This document shows positions 1-7,200 of a stretch of DNA of 10,384 nucleotides, one piece after another. The translations under genes and the position numbers were made by a program. The notes beneath the pieces are model-generated. The model did not search any database and was not told where the DNA came from. It saw only the letters and a program-made list of their open reading frames with translations. How positions within the stretch are numbered: position 1 is the stretch's first letter; every line of letters begins with the position of its first letter. The DNA is from an uncultured Pseudomonadales bacterium (GTDB taxonomy: Bacteria > Pseudomonadota > Gammaproteobacteria > Pseudomonadales > IMCC2047): positions 1 through 10,384 of the forward strand of contig CAMYKE010000025.1 in assembly GCA_947258895.1 (NCBI GenBank), in the 5' to 3' direction.

Positions 1-1
1 T

Positions 2-388
2 ATCGAAGTTACGCGAGCGGCGCCAGGAACCGACGATAACGTGGCCGCGAAAACGGTCGCGACGGCTCGCCCCGGTAACCCGACAGCTTCGACTACGCAT
101 ATTCCGCAAACGCCAGGTAGCCCGGTTGAGACACCGCAAGCACCAACTGCAGCGGCGCAGGTCCCGCTGGAATCAGATGAGGAGATGCCTGACTTTGAAA
201 CCGTTGGCGCTGCGCTCGCCGAAGAGATCGCAGCAGATACGGCGTTGGCAGAGGAAGCGGAACTCGCATCCGAATGGCGCGACGAAGACCAGGGCCTGAT
301 AGCACGGGAGCTTGCCGGCAAGGACCCGTTTGCAGGGTACCGGGCCGAGTACGAGGCCAAGGCCAAGGACGACAAGGAGAACGGTTGA
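2..388 (+). CDS. C-terminal end of an unidentified acidic, Ala/Pro/Glu-rich protein (5' partial)
   Basis: The reading frame is open from the left edge of the window to a TGA at 386-388, so this is probably the tail of a longer protein. A GTG at 41 could be a start but has no convincing ribosome binding site. The visible 128 residues are low in complexity: first a Pro/Thr/Ala-rich segment, then an Ala/Glu/Asp-rich segment, ending in a charged Lys/Glu/Asp stretch. There are no membrane segments or cysteines, and the composition suggests a disordered or partly helical tail. It ends 37 bases before the amidotransferase gene on the same strand, so the two may be co-transcribed. I do not recognise the family and assign no function. 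The choice of frame rests on its openness, plausible codon use and position just upstream of the next gene. A long minus-strand frame (93-701) covers the same bases but runs across the well-supported amidotransferase gene. Confidence 0.5.
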   Translation: MEVTRAAPGTDDNVAAKTVATARPGNPTASTTHIPQTPGSPVETPQAPTAAAQVPLESDEEMPDFETVGAALAEEIAADTALAEEAELASEWRDEDQGLIARELAGKDPFAGYRAEYEAKAKDDKENG

Positions 389-425
389 TTGTCGATATCC
401 TTGCGTAACAGTGGTGGGCGTGTCG

Positions 426-1209
426 ATGTGTGAGCTCCTGGGGATGAGCGCGAATGTACCCACCGATATTTGTTTCAGCTTTACCGGGCTGATGCAGCGT
501 GGCGGAAATACCGGGCCGCACAAGGACGGCTGGGGGATCGTTTTTTACCACGGCAAGGGCTATCGCGAATTCAAGGATCCGGATCCGGGCGCCAAATCCC
601 ACGTTGCTGAACTGGTCAGGAAATACCCGATCAAGAGTGACATCGTCATCGGGCATATCCGCCAGGCCAACTCTGGCCGAGTCGCAATGGAGAACACCCA
701 CCCCTTCAGTCGCGAGTTATGGGGCCGCCACTGGAGTTTCGCCCATAACGGGCAGATCAAGGCGGTCAAGAAGTGGCCGCTGAATTTTTACCAGCCAATC
801 GGCAGCACCGACAGCGAACACCTCTTCCGCTACCTCTTGCGATTCTATCACGGCGTCACGTCGCGCCGAGTTGTTTACCGTGCTTGCCGGGCTATGTTCG
901 CAATTGCAGCAACTGGGTGTATTCAATGCCTTGCTGACCGATTCGCGTTACCTGTTCGCCTATGCCGATACCCGGCTCGCCTGGATCACACGCAAGGCCC
1001 CGTTTGGCCCGGCGTCCCTGAAAGATACCGAGGTGTCGATAAACTTTTGTGAAGAGACCACTTTGGACGACGTGGTAACCGTGGTCGCCACCGAGCCGTT
1101 GACGACCGACGAGGAGTGGTACCAGATGGGCCAGGGTGAGCTGATTGTGTTCAACAATGGTAAAGTAGTAAGCAAACGCATTCGAGGGAATAAAACAGAT
1201 GAAATTTAG
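426..1209 (+). pseudogene. yafJ: YafJ-like class II glutamine amidotransferase, interrupted by a frameshift near 840
   Basis: This is a homologue of E. coli YafJ, an Ntn-hydrolase-fold (GATase type 2) protein expected to hydrolyse glutamine; its physiological substrate is unknown. From the ATG at 426 the N-terminus is [14 protein letters not shown], giving Cys2 as catalytic nucleophile after Met removal. Family motifs follow in order: DGWG (34-37), GHIRQAN (76-82), ENTHPF (89-94), AHNGQ (106-110) and GSTDSEH (126-132). After codon 138 (ending at 839) the similarity leaves this frame and continues in the next one, where [12 protein letters not shown], [16 protein letters not shown], WITRKAPFG- and DVVTVVATEPL-type segments match the YafJ C-terminal half up to the stop at 1207-1209. 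Skipping one base near 840 gives about 260 codons, close to the family length of about 255. As read, translation would stop at 1050-1052 with about 70 unrelated residues. The cause may be a real mutation or a one-base sequence error. It overlaps the next gene by 11 bases. Confidence 0.85.
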
Positions 1210-2041
1210 TGGTACCCGGGAGTACGTGGCGACCGCAGACCTGCAGATGGCGGTCAATGCGGCCATCGCGCTACAGCGCCCGCTGTTGGTGAAGGGTGAG
1301 CCGGGCACCGGCAAGACCTTGTTGGCTGAGCAGGTCGCCAACGCACTGGGGCTGGAGTTGATTCAGTGGCACATAAAATCGACGACCAAGGCACAACAAG
1401 GGCTGTATGAATATGATGCGGTGTCACGGCTGCGCGATTCCCAACTCGGTGACGAAAAGGTCCACGACATTGCCAACTATATCGTCAAGGGCAAGCTGTG
1501 GCAGGCTTTCGAGTCCGACCGCCAGGTGGTGTTATTGATTGACGAAATCGACAAGGCAGACATCGAGTTCCCCAATGACCTGCTGCTGGAACTGGATCGC
1601 ATGGAGTTTTATGTCTACGAAACTCGGCAGACGATCCGTGCCACGCGCCGGCCGATCGTGTTTATCACCAGCAACAATGAAAAGGAATTGCCCGACGCCT
1701 TTCTGCGGCGTTGTTTCTTCCACTACATCCGGTTCCCGGACGCGCAGGTGATGACGGAAATCATTCGCGTGCATTACCCGGATATTAAGCAGCAACTGGT
1801 CAAGGAGGCACTGGAGTTGTTTTTCGAAATTCGTGAGGTACCCGGACTACGAAAAAAACCGTCTACTTCCGAGTTGATCGATTGGCTCAAGTTATTGATG
1901 GCCGACGATATCCCCGTGGATGTATTGCGTAATCGAGATCCCAGGAAGGCGATACCGCCACTGCACGGGGCGCTGCTGAAGAACGAACAGGACGTCCACT
2001 TGCTGGAGCGCCTGGCCTTTATGAATCGCGGCGAGCGTTAA
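1199..2041 (+). CDS. MoxR-family AAA+ ATPase
   Basis: This 280-residue protein is a cytoplasmic AAA+ ATPase of the MoxR/CoxD type. Such ATPases work as chaperone-like rings with a von Willebrand A partner to insert metals or activate target complexes. Visible motifs are Walker A GEPGTGKT (33-40), Walker B VVLLIDEID (110-118) with catalytic Glu116, sensor 1 ITSNN (156-160), and a candidate arginine finger in FLRR (168-171) followed by the typical CFFHYIRFP. The remaining C-terminal third is helical and fits the small lid domain. The ATG at 1199 is well placed: GAGGG at 1184-1188 lies 10 bases upstream, inside the end of the amidotransferase gene, and the two coding regions overlap by 11 bases, suggesting translational coupling. 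The VWA gene starts only 12 to 18 bases downstream. The substrate of the pair is unknown. Family assignment is firm; role is inferred from the family. Confidence 0.93.
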   Translation: MKFSGTREYVATADLQMAVNAAIALQRPLLVKGEPGTGKTLLAEQVANALGLELIQWHIKSTTKAQQGLYEYDAVSRLRDSQLGDEKVHDIANYIVKGKLWQAFESDRQVVLLIDEIDKADIEFPNDLLLELDRMEFYVYETRQTIRATRRPIVFITSNNEKELPDAFLRRCFFHYIRFPDAQVMTEIIRVHYPDIKQQLVKEALELFFEIREVPGLRKKPSTSELIDWLKLLMADDIPVDVLRNRDPRKAIPPLHGALLKNEQDVHLLERLAFMNRGER

Positions 2042-2053
2042 TCCGCCGGGTGA

Positions 2054-3238
2054 ATGAGCATGCTGGTAGGGTATTTTCAGGCGGTACGTGAAGCCGGGGT
2101 GCCGGCAACGTTGCGCGAATTCCTGGATTTGCTGGAGGCCTTGCAACGCCACCAGGCCTTCGCCGACATGGATGATTTCTACTACCTCGGCCGGCTCTGC
2201 CTGGTTAAGGATGAAAAGCATTTTGACAAGTTTGATCTTGCGTTTACCGCCTACTTTAACGGCCTCGCCGCGCTGGAGGAGGTTTTCGAAACCCTGATTC
2301 CGGATGAATGGTTGCGCAAGCAATTCGAGGCGAGCCTCACTCCCCGGGAGCGGGAACAGATACAATCACTGGGGGGTCTCGAGCAATTGCTGGAGGCCTT
2401 CAAACAGCGTCTCCAGGAACAGGATAGCCGTCATGCCGGTGGGTCGAAATGGATAGGTACGGGCGGCACCTCGCCGTTCGGCGCGCATGGAGAGAATCCC
2501 GAGGGTTTCCGTATTGGCCCGGAAGGCCGCGGCAATAAGACCGCGGTAAAGGTATGGGAGCAGCGCGAGTACCGCAATTTTGACGATAGCGTGGAGTTGG
2601 GTACGCGCAACATCAAAGTGGCCCTGCGCCGGTTGCGCAGTTTTGCGCGCAGCGGTGCCGAGGATGAGCTGGACCTCGACGACACCATTCATGCCACCGC
2701 GAGGAACGCCGGCTATCTCGACCTGAAAATGGTCCCGGAACGACACAACGCCGTGAAAGTCTTGCTGTTCATGGATGTCGGTGGTTCCATGGACTGGCAC
2801 GTGCGCGGTTGCGAGGAGCTGTTTTCCGCGGCGCGGGTTGAATTCAAGCACCTGGAATACTTTTACTTTCACAATTTTCTCTACGACAAGGTCTGGGTCG
2901 ACAACCGGCGACGCCACGCCGAGCGCATAAGCCTGTGGGATATTCTGCATAAATACAGTAGTGACTATAGAGTGATTTTCGTCGGCGACGCCAGCATGTC
3001 GCCCTATGAGATCGCCTCCAGCGGCGGCAGCGTCGAGCACTGGAACAGTGAGTCCGGCGAAACCTGGTTCCGCCGGCTCGCGGACGTTTATCCCAAACTG
3101 ATCTGGTTGAATCCAACCCCGCGACGCAACTGGCATTACAGCCAGTCCACAGCGATGATTCGTGAGCTGCTGGGCGACCGCATGTACCCGCTAACCATCG
3201 CCGGCCTGGAGGAGGGGATGCGTTACCTCGCGAAATAA
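2054..3238 (+). CDS. VWA-domain protein, CoxE-like, partner of the MoxR ATPase
   Basis: This protein of about 394 residues has a helical N-terminal half (about 1-125), a Gly/Pro-rich linker (about 127-165) and a C-terminal von Willebrand A-like domain (about 233-394). The VWA core starts with VKVLLFMDVGGSM (235-246), whose D-x-G-x-S is a form of the MIDAS metal site, with Ser245 and Asp241 as ligands. A second acidic segment, VIFVGDASMSPYEI, lies later in the domain. There is no signal peptide or membrane segment, so it should be cytoplasmic. Proteins of this type (COG3825/CoxE-like) are typically encoded beside a MoxR ATPase, as here, and are thought to form an adaptor with it. The ATG at 2054 would begin MSMLVG. 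The ATG at 2060, giving MLVGYFQ, is better spaced from GGG at 2048-2050 and fits usual family N-termini, so the true start may be 2060. No clear terminator follows. Confidence 0.92.
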   Translation: MSMLVGYFQAVREAGVPATLREFLDLLEALQRHQAFADMDDFYYLGRLCLVKDEKHFDKFDLAFTAYFNGLAALEEVFETLIPDEWLRKQFEASLTPREREQIQSLGGLEQLLEAFKQRLQEQDSRHAGGSKWIGTGGTSPFGAHGENPEGFRIGPEGRGNKTAVKVWEQREYRNFDDSVELGTRNIKVALRRLRSFARSGAEDELDLDDTIHATARNAGYLDLKMVPERHNAVKVLLFMDVGGSMDWHVRGCEELFSAARVEFKHLEYFYFHNFLYDKVWVDNRRRHAERISLWDILHKYSSDYRVIFVGDASMSPYEIASSGGSVEHWNSESGETWFRRLADVYPKLIWLNPTPRRNWHYSQSTAMIRELLGDRMYPLTIAGLEEGMRYLAK

Positions 3239-3269
3239 ATTCCTTTGTTTTTGCGATATATCCGCTAAC

Positions 3270-3457
3270 GCTCCGATCTACACCAATTGGGTCCCCTAAG
3301 CCTGAAGTTTACCTCCAGGGGCGGATCTGGCCGCGCCCCGTCCAGCTGCCGAGAAGCGGAGAACAATTCGGGGTAAAAGGCGGGGAGTGTCTGAGCGAAG
3401 CGAGTTGCCCCGCCGCCCGGATTGTTTGAGCATCGCAGGGAACCCGCAGGGCAGCGA
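3270..3457. repeat. Intergenic repeat, copy A (long form)
   Basis: The left arm (3270-3319) begins GCTCCGATCTACA and matches copy B at 37 of 50 positions without gaps. The right arm (3411-3457) carries ATCGCAGGGAAC and GCAGCGA, shared with copy B. Between the arms lie 91 bases that copy B almost entirely lacks, including the 5' side of a strong hairpin. The element may extend to about 3545, since inverted repeats reach 3523. From memory, sequence of this type (converging on 'AAAGACCCGCTAGCCAAAAGC' read on the minus strand, in parts) recurs in intergenic regions of many Gammaproteobacteria and is sometimes mis-annotated as small hypothetical proteins. A genome search would be needed to confirm this. 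Confidence 0.7.
3362..3426. repeat. Nested inverted repeat (long hairpin) inside repeat copy A
   Basis: The outer arms AACAATTCGGG (3362-3372) and CCCGGATTGTT (3416-3426) are complementary at 10 of 11 positions, the exception being a wobble-type change. The inner arms GGCGGGG (3379-3385) and CCCCGCC (3408-3414) are perfectly complementary. Together they make a roughly 65-base hairpin with a 22-base loop and a small asymmetric bulge. No T tract follows on either strand, so it is not a standard intrinsic terminator. Confidence 0.65.
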
Positions 3458-3470
3458 CTCCGGGGCAACT
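3403..3470. repeat. Perfect 10-bp inverted repeat competing with the hairpin
   Basis: AGTTGCCCCG (3403-3412) is the exact reverse complement of CGGGGCAACT (3461-3470), with 48 bases between. The left arm overlaps the inner arm of the 3362-3426 hairpin, so the two pairings exclude each other. A further 8-bp pair, CTGAGCGA (3391-3398) with TCGCTCAG (3516-3523), encloses it. The arrangement suggests a larger alternative fold of the repeat element. Confidence 0.6.
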
Positions 3471-3565
3471 GCTTTTGGCTAGCGGGTCTTTACAAGCAGG
3501 CGAAACAAAAGTGCCTCGCTCAGGAGAGCGAAAAAATCTTTCACATCTCAAGATAATTCAGGAAT

Positions 3566-3667
3566 GCTCCGATCTACAACATTAGTTACCCCTGGACCTG
3601 GAATTTACCTACAAGTAGTATCGCCGCCGGAATTTGTGAGTATCGCAGGGAACTCGAAGTGCAGCGA
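3566..3667. repeat. Intergenic repeat, copy B (short form lacking the internal part)
   Basis: This copy is in direct orientation 296 bases downstream of copy A. It opens with the same 13 bases, GCTCCGATCTACA, and keeps the left arm (3566-3615) and right arm (3622-3667), but only 6 bases separate the arms compared with 91 in copy A. The right arm shares ATCGCAGGGAAC and GCAGCGA exactly. The divergence (about a quarter of positions in the left arm) shows it is not a recent duplication. It ends just before the stop codon of the minus-strand hydratase gene. Confidence 0.7.
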
Positions 3668-3680
3668 ATTATAGGAAACC

Positions 3681-4154
3681 CTACTGGTAAGAAATCTCCG
3701 GCAGCACGGGTCGCTCTACCCGGATCTTCTCAACCGGTGCCAATACTTCAGCCACCCCCTCCGCGACCTTTTTGCCATCCTGGTTGGTCACCAGGCACTT
3801 CAACTCGACCTTTTTGCTGCGCTCATGCTTGGACAATACTTCCACCTCGATCTTGAGGGTATCGCCAATGCAAACCGGCTGTGAAAATTTGATGGTTTGG
3901 CCGCGGTAGATGCTGCCCGGGCCGGGCATCACGGTGGCGATCGTGGCGGAAATCAGCGAGGCCGACCAGATCCCGTGTGCCACCCGTTGTTTCAAGGGCG
4001 TATTGGCCGCATAATCCGCATCGAGGTGGACGGGGTTCACATCCCCGGACACGGCGGCAAACAATACCAGGTCTTTTTCGAGCAGGGTGCGCTCGGTGCT
4101 GGCCTTATCGCCCACCGCAAGTTCGTCAAAGGTAATATTCTCGAGATATTGCAT
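3681..4154 (-). CDS. MaoC-like (R)-specific enoyl-CoA hydratase
   Basis: This 157-residue hot-dog-fold protein is of the MaoC/PhaJ type. Such enzymes reversibly hydrate trans-2-enoyl-CoA to (R)-3-hydroxyacyl-CoA, linking fatty-acid beta-oxidation to polyhydroxyalkanoate or other acyl metabolism. The hydratase signature is clear: LFAAVSGDVNPVHLDADYA (31-49), with Asp38 and His43 as the expected catalytic dyad, followed by RVAHG (57-61). The later GQTIKFSQPVCIGDTL segment is also typical. The length fits a single-domain hydratase, although similar domains occur as the N-terminal part of fusions with phosphate acetyltransferase. There is no signal peptide, so it should be cytoplasmic. The start at 4154 is the family-like MQYLENITFDEL, but no good Shine-Dalgarno sequence precedes it; upstream is A-rich. 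The gene stands alone, divergent from hrpA by 54 bases and convergent with the VWA operon. Chain-length specificity cannot be judged. Confidence 0.92.
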   Translation of the reverse strand: MQYLENITFDELAVGDKASTERTLLEKDLVLFAAVSGDVNPVHLDADYAANTPLKQRVAHGIWSASLISATIATVMPGPGSIYRGQTIKFSQPVCIGDTLKIEVEVLSKHERSKKVELKCLVTNQDGKKVAEGVAEVLAPVEKIRVERPVLPEISYQ

Positions 4155-4208
4155 GGTGATATTTTTTAGTTGTGTGACGCACCCTAATTTAGTGAATATT
4201 CCGGGTTA

Positions 4209-7200
4209 ATGCCAGCAGAAATATCCGAACCGACCAGAGAGCAACTCGCCGGTTGTATGCAGCGCGACAGGTTCCGCCTGGGCAAGGAACTGGCGCGCTT
4301 GCAACGCCGCGCAGATAGCGAGCTGGCAGTCTCGCTGCGTGAAGCCCTGCAGGAGAAAATAGCGCGGTCTACGGAACTGGCGCAGCGCCGTGCGGCGGCG
4401 ATTCCGAAGATCCATTATCCGCAGGAGTTGCCGGTAGCCCGGCGACGCGAGGAAATCTCAGCGGCAATCGCAGGCCACCAGGTCGTGATCCTGGCCGGCG
4501 AAACCGGTTCCGGCAAAACCACCCAGCTACCCAAAATATGCCTGGAGCTGGGGCGGGGTATTTTCGGCAAAATTGGCCATACCCAGCCGCGCCGACTGGC
4601 GGCGCGTACCGTAGCGAACCGCATCGCCGAGGAACTGCGAGTCCAGTTGGGCGAGCAGGTGGGGTACCAGGTCCGGTTTACCGATCGGGTCAGCGACACC
4701 ACACATATCAAGTTGATGACCGATGGTATCCTGCTTGCCGAGATCCAGCGCGACCGCTATCTCAATGAATACGACACGCTGATTATCGACGAAGCCCACG
4801 AACGCAGCCTCAATATCGATTTCCTGCTGGGTTACCTGAAACATCTGCTGCCGCGGAGACCGGACCTTAAGGTGATCGTAACGTCGGCGACCATCGATTT
4901 GGAGCGGTTTGCGGCGCATTTCGGGAATGCGCCGGTGATCGAAGTGAGTGGCCGTACCTTCCCGGTAGAAGTGATCTACCAGCCGGCGCTGGAACAGGAC
5001 GAGTTCAAACCCGATGACTTGCCGGCGGCAATCATTGCGGCCATCGATAGCATCCATGCGCTGCCACGACGCAGCGGGGCGAACGATATACTGGTCTTTT
5101 TGTCCGGGGAACGTGATATTCGGGATGTGGCCCGGTCGCTGAAGCACCGCAATCATCGCAACACCGAGGTGAGCCCGCTCTATGCACGGCTTAGCAACAC
5201 CGAGCAGAACCGGGTTTTCCGGGCCCACGCCGGACAACGGATTATTCTTGCCACCAATGTTGCCGAGACATCGATCACGGTGCCGGGGATTCGTTATGTG
5301 ATCGACCCCGGATTTGCCCGCATCAGTCGTTACAGCGCGCGCTCGGGGGTACAGCGCCTGCCTATCGAAGCGATTTCCCAGGCCAGTGCCAACCAGCGCA
5401 AAGGCCGTTGTGGACGGGTCGCCGATGGGATCTGCATCCGCCTGTACTCCGAGGAGGATTTTGCTAACCGACCGCCGTATACCGATGCCGAGATCCTGCG
5501 CACCAACCTGGCGTCAGTGATCCTGCAGATGCTGACCCTGGGGCTGGGGGAAGTGCAGCGATTCCCGTTTATTGACCCGCCCGAAGCGCGTGCTATCAAG
5601 GCCGGTTACCAGTTGCTGTGGGAATTGGGCGCGGTCGACAAACGCAACCGGATTACTCCGTTGGGACGCCAGCTGTCGCGCTTTCCGGTCGATCCGCGCC
5701 TGGGGAGGATGGTGATTGAGGCGCAGCGCCAGGGTAGCCTGGCCGAGGTGCTGGTCATCGCTTCCGGGCTGACCATCCAGGATCCCCGCGAACGCCCGCT
5801 GGAGAAGCGCCAGGCCGCAGATGAGAAGCACCGCGCCTATGCAGATCCTGACTCCGATTTCGTGGCGCTGACAAACCTGTGGAACGTAGTGGAGGAACAA
5901 CGCCAGGCGCTAACAGGAAACCAGTTCCGCAAGTTTTGCCGGGATCGCTTCCTGGGTTATTTGCGGATCGTGGAATGGCGGGATATCCATCGTCAGTTGT
6001 TGCTGGTGGCCCGGGAACTGGGCTTCAAGGTCAACTCTGAGGCGGCCGGGTACGGCGAATTGCATCGTGCCCTGTTGTCCGGATTACTCGCTAACGTGGG
6101 CCTGCGCGAGGACAGGAAAGAATACCAGGGCGCGCGGAACCGCCGTTTTCATATCTTCCCGGGCTCCGGGCTATTTAAAAAATCTCCAAAATGGATTATG
6201 GCGGCGGAGATTGTCGAGACCAGCAAAGTGTATGCGCGGGCGGTGGCCAGGATCGAGCCCGGCTGGATCGAGCCGCTTGCCAGACACCTGGTGACGCAAC
6301 AGTATTCAGAACCGCACTGGGAGAAACAGCGCGGCCAGGTGGTAGCGACCGAACAGGTTAGTTTGTTTGGTTTGGCCATCGCGCGGCATGCGGTGGATTT
6401 CAGCAAGACGGATCCCGAGGTTGCCCGCGAGATCTTTGTTCGTACCGCCCTGGTGGAACAGCAACTCGAGTCAAAAGTAAAATTCTATAATTCAAACAAT
6501 AAGTTACGAGATGATGTTGAAGCGCTGGAAGAAAAGACCAGGCGGCGGGACATCCTGGTAGATGACGACGTTATCTTTGAATTCTATAGCGCCCGGCTGC
6601 CTGCGGATATCTGCTCGCGGCGCACCCTGGAGCGTTGGGTCAAAACCGCGCCCGCAGAGCAAGTCGCGGCATTGGCCCTGTCGCGTGATGACCTGGTGCG
6701 CGAGGGCGCCGGCCTGGCCAGCCTGGAGCAATTTCCCAACTCCCTGGTTATGAGCGGCGTGGAGTATCCGTTGCAGTACCGTTTTGAACCTGGCGCCAGC
6801 AGTGACGGCGTATCTGTGGTGGTACCGGTAGCGGCACTCAACCAGCTGTCGGCACGGCGATTAGAGTGGCTGGTGCCTGGAATGTTACGGGATAAATGTA
6901 TCGCGCTGGTGAAAGCGCTGCCCAAGCCGCAGCGCAAGCAACTGGTGCCGGTACCGCATTTCGTTGACCGCGCCCTGGCCGAGATGACTTTTGGCCAGGG
7001 CAGCCTCCTGGAACAGCTTAGTCGGGCTCTGCAGCGGGTGGCCGGGATCGATGTTGTCGCTTCCGGCTGGAGTACCGCCTCGCTTGAGCCGTTTTACAAG
7101 GCGAATATCCGGGTCGTGGATGAGCAGGGTGGCTTGCTATCCCAGGGACGCAATCCAGAAGAGTTACAGCGTCGCCTGCGCGACAAGGTGTCCGCTACCG

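Larger units (their letters stand above)
3239..3680. other. Gene-free stretch with two diverged repeat copies
   Basis: These 442 bases separate the end of the MoxR/VWA operon from the convergent hydratase gene. Short minus-strand frames exist at 3265-3468 and 3309-3551, but they lie inside the repeated, self-complementary sequence and show no domain, start signal or protein-like composition. I regard them as non-coding. The stretch contains a full and a shortened copy of a dispersed-type repeat, described separately. No rho-independent terminator with a T tract was found for either flanking gene; the structured repeat may serve that role for the two converging transcripts, but this is inference. 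Confidence 0.75.

Noticed and set aside
93..701. Long minus-strand open frame of about 200 codons
   Set aside because: It lies antisense to the amidotransferase gene, whose conserved motifs are clear, and its translation shows no domain-like pattern.
832..850. Programmed +1 ribosomal frameshift as an explanation for the broken amidotransferase
   Set aside because: There is no CUU-UGA-like shift site, no stop codon at the shift point and no upstream Shine-Dalgarno-like stimulator; mutation or sequence error is simpler.
2366..3136. Minus-strand open frame of 256 codons
   Set aside because: It is a shadow of the VWA gene, which has a clear MIDAS motif on the plus strand.
3318..3339. GGGGCG/CGCCCC hairpin as an intrinsic terminator for the VWA operon
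   Set aside because: It has a 6-bp stem with a 10-base loop, but no T tract follows on either strand.
3265..3551. Small minus-strand frames in the spacer, possible short proteins
   Set aside because: They fall in the self-complementary repeat, lack start signals, and resemble the spurious small proteins that such repeats generate.
3270..3667. Repeat pair as a CRISPR array or insertion sequence
   Set aside because: There are only two long, diverged copies, no spacer-repeat periodicity, no transposase and no clear target-site duplication.
4170..4200. Possible hrpA promoter (TTGTGT followed by an AT-rich stretch)
   Set aside because: No -10 hexamer of reasonable quality lies at the right spacing, so the match is too weak to annotate.
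4527..5237. Minus-strand open frame of 236 codons
   Set aside because: It is antisense to the helicase core of hrpA, where all motifs are on the plus strand.
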